Shown here: in pieces, positions 1 through 6,173 of the stretch
Layout of the letters: every line of letters begins with the position of its first letter
Position numbering within the stretch: the first letter of the stretch is position 1
NCBI GenBank assembly: GCA_023416135.1
Contig: JAEZIF010000248.1
Span: 1 to 6,173, forward strand
Direction: 5' to 3'
Length of the DNA stretch: 6,173 nt
Origin: Pseudomonadota bacterium
GTDB taxonomy: Bacteria > Pseudomonadota > Alphaproteobacteria > Reyranellales > Reyranellaceae
Position numbers and translations under genes: made by a program
Notes under the pieces: generated by a model
What the model saw: only the letters and a program-made list of their open reading frames with translations
The model's database searches: none
What the model was told of the DNA's origin: nothing

Positions 1-198
1 GGAACAGCAGGACCCGCCCGGCGCTATTTCGTCGTTCGCGTTGCCGACAACGCCCTGTCGAGGGACGACTGGACCGAGCTGGAGCGCGAGATCATGGTCG
101 AGCACCGCTGGTGGTCGCTCGACGAGCTGTCGCGGACCGAGGCGACGGTGTGGCCCGAGAATTTGCGCGAGATGATCGAAGCTGGCTCTAACGCGTGA
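1..198 (+). CDS. NUDIX hydrolase, C-terminal fragment (5' end outside window)
   Basis: Reading frame 1 is open from the first base to a TGA at 196-198, giving the last 65 residues of a protein. The fragment has the look of a NUDIX domain C-terminus: a beta strand (RYFVVRV, residues 8-14), an acidic stretch with W24 and E27/E30, then EHRWWSLDEL (34-43), which matches the common 'WW-S-x-x-E-L' end of NUDIX proteins, and a closing helix with WPENL (51-55). NUDIX enzymes hydrolyse nucleoside diphosphates linked to another moiety, using a Mg-binding Nudix box. That box would lie upstream of base 1, so catalytic competence cannot be judged and the substrate is unknown. The gene is convergent with the minus-strand cluster and overlaps its last gene by 11 bp. 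The family call rests on C-terminal pattern only. Confidence 0.72.
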   Translation, partial: GTAGPARRYFVVRVADNALSRDDWTELEREIMVEHRWWSLDELSRTEATVWPENLREMIEAGSNA

Positions 199-742
199 CG
201 CTGGTCACCACCGCGCGGTTGGCCTTGCCGGCGCCGTCGCTGAAGTCGAAGCGGATCGCGTACTTGTCGGCCGGCGAAATCCACCAGCGTGAGACGGCAC
301 GCTGGCCGCCGGCTCCCTGTTCCTGCATTTCGACCAGGAAGGTGTCGATCATGGCGTCGCCGGGACCGGTGCGTTTCTCGTGGCGCACGACCGTCAGGAC
401 GTAATTCCAGGTGTTGCCGCCGGCGCTGTAGCGGGCCTCGATCTTCTTGCCGACCTCGAGAGGCCACAGACGTTCCGGCTTCAGGGCATTGATGAAAGCC
501 GTCATGTCGGCGCCGCCCGGACCCGGGTTGTCGAACAGCAGTGCACGGAGCTTGTAGGGTTTGCCGCCGACGTTCTCCATCAGGCAGTCCATGCCGTCGC
601 GGCCCTTGGCCACCACCTTGGTGCCACTGTCGTAGGCGAAGGTCGTGCCGGCGTCGGGGCAAGCGAAAGCCATGGTCTGGGCGGAGGCCGCGGCCGAGGA
701 GAGCAGGGCGGCTGCCAGAGCCGCGGCGAAGCGCATCGTCAT
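188..742 (-). CDS. Small secreted protein of unknown function
   Basis: This encodes 184 residues. An N-terminal signal peptide is clear: a short start with R4, a hydrophobic alanine/leucine core (5-14) and a small-residue cleavage region ASA (19-21), so the mature protein of about 163 residues probably lies in the periplasm or outside the cell. It has exactly two cysteines, C28 and C53, a plausible disulfide pair. The remainder alternates short strand-like segments (IEARYSAGG, NYVLTVVRHEKR, DTFLVEMQEQ, RAVSRWWISPADKYAIRFDF), suggesting an all-beta or beta-rich fold. I do not recognise the family. ATG at 742 is used; a second in-frame ATG at 736 (M3) would give an equally good signal peptide, and neither has a convincing Shine-Dalgarno. 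It lies 26 bp after the binding-protein gene, so co-transcription and translational coupling are likely. Its 3' end overlaps the convergent NUDIX gene. Confidence 0.82.
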   Translation of the reverse strand: MTMRFAAALAAALLSSAAASAQTMAFACPDAGTTFAYDSGTKVVAKGRDGMDCLMENVGGKPYKLRALLFDNPGPGGADMTAFINALKPERLWPLEVGKKIEARYSAGGNTWNYVLTVVRHEKRTGPGDAMIDTFLVEMQEQGAGGQRAVSRWWISPADKYAIRFDFSDGAGKANRAVVTSVTR

Positions 743-768
743 TCGGCCGCCATCATAGCCAACGGCTC

Positions 769-2376
769 TCAGCTTGCCAGCCAGACGTCGTGCCAGCTCG
801 CGGCCAGAAAGTTGGGATCGTTCGAGTGGTTCTGCACCCGCGTGCTGGCAACGGTCAGGGACTCGAGCTCGACCAGCGGCAGGTTGGGGCATTCCCGCGT
901 GATGACCTTCTGGAACTCGGCGGCCAGGGCCTTGCGTCGGCCGGGGTCGGTTTCGACTTCGATCTTGGCGACCAGGGCATCGACCTCGTCGAGATGGAAG
1001 CCCGAAGCGTTGCAGAAGGGCACGCCCTTCCTGATGCCGGCCGAGGTGAAGTGCTGCGTCGTGGTCGGCACCGGCTCCGACGGATTGGCCTGGTTGGAGA
1101 TTGCCAGGTCGAAGTCGTAATCGGTGTAGATGCGCTTGAGGGAGGTCGACCGGTCGGGGACGCTCAGGTCGACGTCCACGCCGACATCCTCGAGCCCCTG
1201 GGCGACTATGGTGCCGATCCTGCCGTTCTCGGGAAACCAGCCGGCGGCCACCAGGTCCACCTTGAAGCGCTTGCCGCGCGCCTTCTTTGGATAGCCTGCC
1301 GCGTCGAGCAGGGCGGCCGCCTTTTTGGGATCGAAGGCGGTGCTGAACGTGTCGGGCGTGAAGTAGGCGCTGTTGGGCGAGTAGATCGGGCTCGTGCCCG
1401 GCCGCGCATGGCCGTAGTAGACGGTCTTGGCAATCAGGGCGCGGTCGACCGCGAAGAACATCGCCTGTCGCACCTCGCGCTTGGTGAAGACCGGGTTGCG
1501 CATGTTGCATTCCAACGTGGTCGACCACACCGCTTCGTCGTAGCCCTTGGTCGTGGTGACGAACTTGGTCGTCGCGGTGAGCCGCCTGATCTCGGGCAGC
1601 GGCACCGGATTGAGCACGCCGATGTGGATCTCGCCCGCCTCGATGGCGGCGGTGCGGCCGGCGGGATCGCGAACATATCGGATGATCAGCCGGTCGAGAT
1701 AGGGCATGTCCCGGCGCCAGTAGCCCTCGTTCCTGACGTACTCGACGTGGCTGCCGCGCACCCACTCCTTGAACGTCCACGGTCCCGTGCCGATCGGTGC
1801 GTTGTTCGCGGGATTGGCGGCGGGATCGCTGCCGGCATAGACGTGCTTGGGCACGATGTAGTTCACGTTGCCGCTGAGCAGCGAAGCGAAGAAGAATTCC
1901 GGCACGGGCTTGTTGAACCGCACCACGACGGTGTCGGTATCGGGCGCGGCGACATCTGCGAAGTCTGTCAGCGCCGCGGTGGCGGCGTGCCTTCTCCAGA
2001 TCTCGTCGATCGAGTAGACGACGTCGTCGACGGTCATGTCCTTGCCGTCGTGGAACTTCACGCCCTTGCGGATTCTGACGATGTAGGACTTGAAGTCGGC
2101 GGCGGGCTTCCACGACTCGGCGAGCTCGCCCTGGAACTCGCCGTCCAGACGTCGACTGGCCAGGCGCTCGAGCAGCTTGGACGAGGAGAAGGTGGGCGAC
2201 GGACCGCCGCCCGAGGGGACGTAGCAGGCCTGCGGCTCGCCGCCGCCCCAGGTGGCGACCAGCGTGCCGCCGCGCCTCGGCGTTTCCTGGGCGAGCGCCG
2301 CCTTGCCGCCAAGGCCGGCCGTCAAGATGCCGGCCCCGAACGCGCGACGGGAAACCCTGGGTGCCCTGCTTGCCAT
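769..2376 (-). CDS. ABC transporter substrate-binding protein, family 5 (peptide/opine/nickel type), Tat-exported
   Basis: This 535-residue protein is the usual size for SBP_bac_5 proteins (DppA/OppA type), which capture peptides or other small solutes in the periplasm for an ABC importer. The N-terminus has a twin-arginine signal, SRRAFGAG (9-16), a hydrophobic stretch and an ALAQ cleavage region (27-30), so export is probably folded via Tat. Family marks include RRGGTLV (34-40), the IRKGVKFHDG block with DDVVYS (102-122), PIGTGPW (194-200), RDPAGRTAAIEAGEI (236-250) and EVRQAMFFAVDRALI (301-315). The start at 2376 was chosen because it sits directly before the Tat signal; the frame stays open upstream, but inside the thioesterase gene. 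No Shine-Dalgarno is visible, and the start codon lies in the loop of an inverted repeat. No permease or ATPase gene is present in the window, so its transporter is elsewhere or further along the chromosome. Ligand unknown. Confidence 0.95.
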   Translation of the reverse strand: MASRAPRVSRRAFGAGILTAGLGGKAALAQETPRRGGTLVATWGGGEPQACYVPSGGGPSPTFSSSKLLERLASRRLDGEFQGELAESWKPAADFKSYIVRIRKGVKFHDGKDMTVDDVVYSIDEIWRRHAATAALTDFADVAAPDTDTVVVRFNKPVPEFFFASLLSGNVNYIVPKHVYAGSDPAANPANNAPIGTGPWTFKEWVRGSHVEYVRNEGYWRRDMPYLDRLIIRYVRDPAGRTAAIEAGEIHIGVLNPVPLPEIRRLTATTKFVTTTKGYDEAVWSTTLECNMRNPVFTKREVRQAMFFAVDRALIAKTVYYGHARPGTSPIYSPNSAYFTPDTFSTAFDPKKAAALLDAAGYPKKARGKRFKVDLVAAGWFPENGRIGTIVAQGLEDVGVDVDLSVPDRSTSLKRIYTDYDFDLAISNQANPSEPVPTTTQHFTSAGIRKGVPFCNASGFHLDEVDALVAKIEVETDPGRRKALAAEFQKVITRECPNLPLVELESLTVASTRVQNHSNDPNFLAASWHDVWLAS

Positions 2377-2397
2377 GGCCCGGATTAACACCCAGGG
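2355..2397 (-). repeat. Perfect 9-bp inverted repeat enclosing the binding-protein start codon
   Basis: CCCTGGGTG at 2355-2363 is the exact reverse complement of CACCCAGGG at 2389-2397, with a 25-nt spacer. In the minus-strand mRNA the 5' arm lies in the short gap after the thioesterase stop codon, the ATG (2374-2376) lies in the loop, and the 3' arm falls in about codons 5-8 of the binding-protein gene. A 9-bp GC-rich stem could influence translation initiation. It could also be chance in GC-rich DNA, since the 3' arm is constrained by coding. Confidence 0.4.
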
Positions 2398-2405
2398 CTG
2401 TGGCT

Positions 2406-2849
2406 TTATGCGGGCAAAGTCGAATAGGTCGCGCGGCCGACCGCCAGGAGCGCCTTCTGCTCGTTGAACACGTCGACGTCGACCACGCCCACGCTCTTGC
2501 CGGCGCGACGCACCTGGGCGGTGATGACCAGCCCGGTCTTGATGGCGGGTCTGAGATAGTCGACGCGAAAGTTGATGGTCGGCAAGCCGCGACGCAGCGC
2601 CATGATCAGCGCATAGTCGCCGACCGTGTCGATGATCGCCGCCAGCGGGCCGCCGTGCCACTGGCCGGTACCCTTGCCGCGCTCGAACTCGGGCCTCATG
2701 GCGCAGGTCATGGTGATCTGCTCGTTGGCCGGATCGGCCTCGGTCACCTTCAGGCCGAGGAAGGCGATGAAGGGCGAGTTGTCGAGCATCTTCTGCAGCT
2801 CGTCCTTGGTCAGCGGCGCGACCTTGTCGCTCCCATCCTTTTCACTCAT
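2406..2849 (-). CDS. PaaI-family hotdog-fold thioesterase
   Basis: This encodes 147 residues, the normal length for single-domain 4HBT/PaaI thioesterases, which hydrolyse acyl- or aryl-CoA thioesters in the cytoplasm as dimers or tetramers. The order is typical: an N-terminal helix (SPFIAFLGLKV, 25-35), a strand (QITMTCAMRPEF, 44-55), the hotdog helix motif WHGGPLAAIIDTVGDYAL (64-81) with H65-G66-G67 and D74, then NFRVDYLRPA (93-102) and a closing strand pair (VVDVDVFNEQKALLAVGRATY, 122-142). HGG plus the helix aspartate are the family's active-site signature; the catalytic asparagine found in many PaaI proteins before HGG is not obvious, that region reading KGTGQW. The ATG overlaps the stop codon of the upstream oxidoreductase (ATGA, 2846-2849), implying translational coupling. 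It likely releases or recycles CoA from intermediates made by the neighbouring synthetase; the substrate is inferred only from context. Confidence 0.93.
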   Translation of the reverse strand: MSEKDGSDKVAPLTKDELQKMLDNSPFIAFLGLKVTEADPANEQITMTCAMRPEFERGKGTGQWHGGPLAAIIDTVGDYALIMALRRGLPTINFRVDYLRPAIKTGLVITAQVRRAGKSVGVVDVDVFNEQKALLAVGRATYSTLPA

Positions 2850-3859
2850 GGCGCCACCACGACCTTGCCGAACACTTCGCGATCCTCGATCACGCGCAGC
2901 GCTTCGCGGGCATCCTTCAGGGGATAGACCTTGTCGATCAGGACCTTGAGCTTGCCCGCCTGCACCAGCCTCAGCAGCTCCTCGATATCCGAGCGCATCC
3001 AGCCGTTGGAGCCCAGCACCTTCAGTTCGAAGGTCCAGATGAAACGGATGTCCTCTTTGGGATCGAAGCCCGCGGTGGCGCCGCAGGTCAGCAGGCGCCC
3101 GCCGACCTTCAGCACCTTCAGCGACTTCACCCAGGTGTCGCCGCCGGTGTAGTTCACCACCACGTCGATGCCACGGTCCGTGCCGGCGCCGCGCCGCGCC
3201 GGCTTGCCGTAGTGCTCGTAGACCGCCTTCTGGAAGTCGTGGGTGACGTAGTTGATGGTCCGGTCGGCGCCGAGTTCCATCAGGCGCCTGGCCTTGGCGT
3301 CGGTGCCGGCGCAGGCGATGACCTCCGCCCCGGCGAGCTTGGCGAGTTGCAGGCAGCACACGCCGACGCCTCCCGAGGCGCCCAGGATCAACACCTTCTC
3401 GCCCTTCGCCACATGGCCGTTGGTGGTCATCATGCGCAGCGCCGTGCCGTAGGCCACGGGAAGCGCCGCGGCATCGGCGAAGCTCACGCCGTCGGGGATC
3501 CTGACGAGCTGGTGCGCGCGCGCCTTGCAGAGCTCGGCGAGGCCGCCATGTACCGTCTCGCCCATCAGGCCGCCTTCGACGCGGTTGATGGGGTCGACCA
3601 GCACGCGGTCGCCCTTCTTCCAGCCGGTGACGCCAGGGCCGACTTCGGCGATCTCGCCCGCGACGTCGAGGCCCATGATGGCCGGCATCGGCACCTTGAT
3701 GCCGGGCATGCCGCGGCGGGTGAAGACGTCGTGGTAGTTCAGCGACGACGCCTTGACCGCCACGATCACGTCACCCTCGCCGGGCGTCGGATCGGGGAAG
3801 CCGGTCTCGAAGGCGAGGCGGTCGGGCCCGCCATGCTCGCGGACAACGGCAGCTTTCAT
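2846..3859 (-). CDS. MDR-superfamily NAD(P)H-dependent oxidoreductase (quinone reductase-like, zinc-free)
   Basis: This 337-residue protein has the medium-chain dehydrogenase/reductase layout: a GroES-like N-terminal domain (about 1-125) with SSLNYHDVFTRRG (38-50) and MGLDVAGEIAEVGPGV (62-77), then a Rossmann domain with the nucleotide motif GASGGVG (160-166) and GADRTINY (197-204), and a C-terminal return to the catalytic domain ending KVVVAP. The position of the catalytic zinc cysteine holds N41-Y42-H43, as in quinone/enoyl reductases, and the four-cysteine structural-zinc lobe is absent (DPINRVEGGLMGETVHGG, 89-106). It therefore probably reduces an activated double bond or quinone with NAD(P)H rather than oxidising an alcohol, although databases often label such proteins 'zinc-binding dehydrogenase'. 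The start has a strong Shine-Dalgarno and overlaps the synthetase stop codon (ATGA, 3856-3859); the 3' end overlaps the thioesterase start. The physiological substrate is unknown. Confidence 0.93.
   Translation of the reverse strand: MKAAVVREHGGPDRLAFETGFPDPTPGEGDVIVAVKASSLNYHDVFTRRGMPGIKVPMPAIMGLDVAGEIAEVGPGVTGWKKGDRVLVDPINRVEGGLMGETVHGGLAELCKARAHQLVRIPDGVSFADAAALPVAYGTALRMMTTNGHVAKGEKVLILGASGGVGVCCLQLAKLAGAEVIACAGTDAKARRLMELGADRTINYVTHDFQKAVYEHYGKPARRGAGTDRGIDVVVNYTGGDTWVKSLKVLKVGGRLLTCGATAGFDPKEDIRFIWTFELKVLGSNGWMRSDIEELLRLVQAGKLKVLIDKVYPLKDAREALRVIEDREVFGKVVVAP
3182..3203. repeat. GC-rich 8-bp inverted repeat inside the oxidoreductase gene
   Basis: GCCGGCGC at 3182-3189 and GCGCCGGC at 3196-3203 are perfect reverse complements with a 6-nt loop. 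They encode residues 219-226 of the oxidoreductase (KPARRGAG), which looks like a surface loop. No T-run follows, so it is not a normal terminator. It may be a local codon-bias by-product. Confidence 0.35.
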
Positions 3860-5364
3860 TCTCTGGATTCTCCTCCGGTTGGGATCTGCTTGGCGAGCTG
3901 GCGCTTGTCGATCTTGTTGGTGCCGGCCAGCGGCATCTCGTCGATGAAGATGACCTGGCGCGGATGCTGGTAGGCCGGCGCGTTGGCGAGCGCGTAGCTC
4001 TTGACCGCCTGCTCGTCGAGCTCCGTTCCGCCCGTACGCACGACGAAGGCGATGGGCTTGTGGCCCTTCAGCTCGTCGGGGATCGGGATGACGGCTGCCT
4101 GGTGGATGCCGGGATGGCGCTCCAGCATCTTCTCGACCTCGCCGGGATAGATGTTCTCGCCGCCGCACACGAACATGTCGTCGGCCCGGCCGACGAAGAA
4201 GAAGAACCCGTTGTCGTCGCGGCGGAAGACATCGCCGGTGCGATAGAAGCCGTCCGGCGTCATCGCCTTGGCCGTCACCTCGGGCAGCTTGTGATAGTGC
4301 GTCATCAGGGCGCCGCACTTCATTTCCAGCACGCCTTCGTCCTGCACCTCGCCGCCATCGCGCACGAGGCGCAGCTGGACTTCGGGATGGGGATAGCCGG
4401 TCGACAGCTCGGGCTGCGGGATGCCCTCGGGATGCGGGCCGAAGACGACGGGGCCGGCTTCGGTCGTGCCGTAGCCGTTGCCGATCGCCGCCTTGGGGAA
4501 CACGGCGCGCACCTGGTCGATCAGCGACTGGGTGATCGGCGCCGAGCCCATGCGCACCGCCTCGACCGCCGAGAGATCGCTGCTCGCCAGGAGATCCTTT
4601 TCACGCAGCATCATGGCGATCATGGTCGGCACCGAAGTCAGGAACTGCACGCGATGGCGCGCGGCGGCCTCGATGTAGCCTTTGGTGGTGAACTGCGGCA
4701 GCAGGACGATGGTGTCGCCCTGGTTCAGCGTGGTCTGGCACATGGCGAGACCGTTCATGTGATAGAGCGGCGCCGCGATCAGCGAGCGCTGACCCTGCGG
4801 CACCGGCCGACGCACGCGCTGGCTGATCGCCCAGAGGTGCGAATAATGCGACAGCACCACGCCCTTGGGGCGGCCCGTCGAGCCAGAGGTGTAGAGGAAC
4901 AACGCCGGTTCCTCGGGCTGCATCGCGTGCGGCGTGAACGGCCCTTCGTCGAGAAGCGACGTAAACTCCTTGTCGAAGGAGATCTTGGGCACACTGTCGG
5001 GCGCCAACGTCAATCGCGTGTCGTCGCCGATCACCAGCTTGGCGTCGCAGTCATCGACGATGTAGGCCACCGTCTCGGCCGGCAGCTTGTAGTTCACCGG
5101 CACCGACACCAGTCCGGCCTGCATGGTGCCGAGGAAGGTGAACAGGAACTCGGCACGGTTGGCCGACAGGATGGCGACGCGATCGCCCCGCTTCAGTCCG
5201 CGCTTCAGCAGGCCGCGCGCGACCGCGCCGGTCAGGCGAAATATGTCGTCGTAGGTGTAGGATCGCTCGCTGCCGTTGCCGCCGGCATCGATCAGCGCCA
5301 GCGACTCGCGCGGCACGTCGCGCGAGATCGCGTCGCCCTGGTTGTCTCGCGTGATGTTCACCAT
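3856..5364 (-). CDS. AMP-forming acyl-CoA synthetase (ANL superfamily, class I adenylate-forming)
   Basis: This 502-residue protein activates a carboxylic acid with ATP to an acyl-adenylate and transfers it to CoA in the cytoplasm. All core motifs are present in order: P-loop YTSGSTGRPKGV (158-169), APLYHMNGL (198-206), NGYGTTEAG (296-304), the ATP-ribose motif YRTGD (374-378), the hinge block GRADDMFVCGGENIYPGEVE (392-411) and the A10 lysine K484 in GTNKIDK (481-487). The enzyme therefore appears intact. The length and motif style resemble the medium/long-chain or aromatic acyl-CoA ligase group, but the acid cannot be named from the sequence. ATG at 5364 was chosen because it is 5 bp after the stop codon of the upstream VOC gene and opens a normal N-terminus; no clear Shine-Dalgarno precedes it, so translation is probably coupled. 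Its stop overlaps the oxidoreductase start. Confidence 0.95.
   Translation of the reverse strand: MVNITRDNQGDAISRDVPRESLALIDAGGNGSERSYTYDDIFRLTGAVARGLLKRGLKRGDRVAILSANRAEFLFTFLGTMQAGLVSVPVNYKLPAETVAYIVDDCDAKLVIGDDTRLTLAPDSVPKISFDKEFTSLLDEGPFTPHAMQPEEPALFLYTSGSTGRPKGVVLSHYSHLWAISQRVRRPVPQGQRSLIAAPLYHMNGLAMCQTTLNQGDTIVLLPQFTTKGYIEAAARHRVQFLTSVPTMIAMMLREKDLLASSDLSAVEAVRMGSAPITQSLIDQVRAVFPKAAIGNGYGTTEAGPVVFGPHPEGIPQPELSTGYPHPEVQLRLVRDGGEVQDEGVLEMKCGALMTHYHKLPEVTAKAMTPDGFYRTGDVFRRDDNGFFFFVGRADDMFVCGGENIYPGEVEKMLERHPGIHQAAVIPIPDELKGHKPIAFVVRTGGTELDEQAVKSYALANAPAYQHPRQVIFIDEMPLAGTNKIDKRQLAKQIPTGGESRE
3870..3876 (-). promoter_or_regulatory. Strong Shine-Dalgarno for the MDR oxidoreductase
   Basis: The minus strand reads GGAGGAG here, followed by 10 nt and the ATG at 3859. 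It lies inside the last codons of the acyl-CoA synthetase (residues TGGES). It is the only near-consensus ribosome binding site among the minus-strand genes and fixes this start codon. It suggests the reductase can be translated well independently of coupling. Confidence 0.75.
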
Positions 5365-5369
5365 GGCGG

Positions 5370-6173
5370 CTATTCGATGAACTCCAGCACGGCATTCATT
5401 GCCTGCCGGGCGGGCACGACCAACCGGCCCGAAGTTTGAACCACGCCGGCGATCTTGCCGTCCTGCAGCGCCTGTGCCGCCTTGGCGACCGAGACGGTGC
5501 GGAAGGTGAGGCCGGCCATGTAGGCCTTGCGCCCCTCGGCATCGGGCACGGCATCGCCGAACTGCGACTTCAGCTCGGCCTCGGTGACGATGTCGAAGCG
5601 CGAATTGCCTACGACCACGCTCTTGCCGCCCCTGATGTCGCGCACGGCTTCCACGCCGAACATGTCGGCATAGAGCTTGGCGCCGGCCGCCGGATCGTGC
5701 TCGACGATCAGGGCGCGCACGACGGCGACGGTGCCGTTGCCGTGATGGCGCCACTCGTCGCGCCACACCAGGTCGCGCGTGAAGTGGTGGCAGTAGTAGA
5801 CGCGGCCATAGGGCACGACGCCCGCCTTCATGCGCACGGTGCGGAAGCGCGCATCGTGCTCCTTGCCGGCGACCTTGACCGGCCGCGTGAACTCGACCGG
5901 CGGATCGACCGGCACGCCGACCTTGGCGAGCGATTCGTAGGTGACGGTGGAGTCCTCGGAGCCGAACACCAGGCCGTTCAGGCCGGACGGGAAGGTGAGC
6001 AGGTCCATGCGGCCGGTCGTGGCGCCCTTCGGGACGGCGATGAGCTCGAGATAGTCGGTGCCGAACATGGCGAGATGATTGATCGAGCCCAGCGAATGGT
6101 AGCCGCGCTCGGTGAGCGTGAAGCCGAGCCGCCGGTAGATGTCGGCTGCGCGATCCATGTCGTCGCGCGCGTT
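5370..6173 (-). CDS. Glyoxalase-like (VOC superfamily) domain protein, N-terminus outside window
   Basis: The frame is open from the right edge to a TAG at 5370-5372, showing 267 residues. It resembles the Glyoxalase_3-type VOC family: a helix (MDRAADIYRRLGF, visible residues 6-18), GSINHLAMFGTDYLELI (29-45), a central signature HHFTRDLVWRDEWRHHGNG (129-147), then a second beta-alpha-beta repeat from about 150 (VVRALIVEHDPAAGAKLYADMFG). VOC proteins bind a divalent metal and catalyse isomerase, lyase, dioxygenase or resistance reactions; this subgroup has no firm function. E43 in YLELI and the histidines at 129-130 and 143-144 are candidate ligands, inferred by position. An ATG exists at 6158, but in this family a first strand of the 'LDHVV' type precedes this helix, and the frame continues to the edge, so the real start is probably a few codons beyond the window. 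It leads the visible cluster, 5 bp before the synthetase. Confidence 0.87.
   Translation of the reverse strand, partial: NARDDMDRAADIYRRLGFTLTERGYHSLGSINHLAMFGTDYLELIAVPKGATTGRMDLLTFPSGLNGLVFGSEDSTVTYESLAKVGVPVDPPVEFTRPVKVAGKEHDARFRTVRMKAGVVPYGRVYYCHHFTRDLVWRDEWRHHGNGTVAVVRALIVEHDPAAGAKLYADMFGVEAVRDIRGGKSVVVGNSRFDIVTEAELKSQFGDAVPDAEGRKAYMAGLTFRTVSVAKAAQALQDGKIAGVVQTSGRLVVPARQAMNAVLEFIE

Noticed and set aside
195..208. GTGAC-GCTG-GTCAC hairpin near the convergent stop codons
   Set aside because: Only 5 bp of stem and no T-run on either strand, so it is not a credible terminator.
743..2113. Long N-terminal extension of the secreted-protein frame
   Set aside because: The frame stays open through the binding-protein gene, but that part is an out-of-frame shadow. 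The signal peptide beginning at 742 fixes the real start.
541..2388. 615-codon open frame on the plus strand opposite the binding-protein gene
   Set aside because: It is antisense to a clear SBP_bac_5 protein. The translation is low-complexity, rich in Arg/Gly/Asp/Val with no family motifs, as expected for an antisense frame in GC-rich DNA.
2377..2661. Earlier in-frame starts for the binding protein inside the thioesterase gene
   Set aside because: They would bury the Tat signal peptide inside the protein. The ATG at 2376 places the twin-arginine motif at residues 10-11, as expected.
3964..5439. 491-codon open frame on the plus strand opposite the acyl-CoA synthetase
   Set aside because: Antisense shadow of a gene with all ANL motifs; the translation is histidine/arginine-rich without recognisable domains.
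6156..6158. ATG at 6158 as the true start of the VOC protein
   Set aside because: The frame is open to the window edge, and starting here would remove the first beta strand of the VOC fold, so the gene is better treated as partial.

Overview
The window is about two-thirds G+C and is almost fully coding. The codon choice, a Tat-type solute-binding protein and short-spaced catabolic genes suggest a GC-rich proteobacterium, most likely an alphaproteobacterium (Rhodospirillales/Hyphomicrobiales type, perhaps Reyranella-like). That placement is inferred from general character, not from a marker gene. I see no rRNA, tRNA, CRISPR array, insertion sequence or phage gene.

Layout. Bases 1-198 (+ strand) hold the 3' end of a gene that looks like a NUDIX hydrolase. 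Everything from 188 to the right edge lies on the minus strand as one tightly packed series, read right to left: (1) a glyoxalase-like VOC protein, cut at its N-terminus by the window edge (5370-6173); (2) an AMP-forming acyl-CoA synthetase (3856-5364); (3) an MDR-family NAD(P)H-dependent oxidoreductase without zinc ligands (2846-3859); (4) a PaaI-type hotdog thioesterase (2406-2849); (5) a Tat-exported family-5 ABC substrate-binding protein (769-2376); (6) a small secreted protein of unknown function (188-742). Junctions are +5 bp, ATGA overlap, ATGA overlap, +29 bp and +26 bp, so a single transcript is likely, with its promoter outside the window to the right. The last minus-strand gene converges on and overlaps the NUDIX gene by 11 bp.

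How the genes may work together (inference). The ligase activates a carboxylic acid to its CoA thioester, the MDR enzyme could reduce an enoyl, quinone-like or other conjugated carbonyl intermediate, the thioesterase releases free acid or rescues CoA, and the VOC protein may act on a related small metabolite. The periplasmic binding protein could capture a substrate, but no permease or ATPase is present here. The substrate cannot be read from the sequence. Each recognisable protein belongs to a known family. I do not see a clear previously undescribed system; the most unusual items are the unassigned secreted protein and a perfect inverted repeat that places the binding-protein start codon in a hairpin loop.
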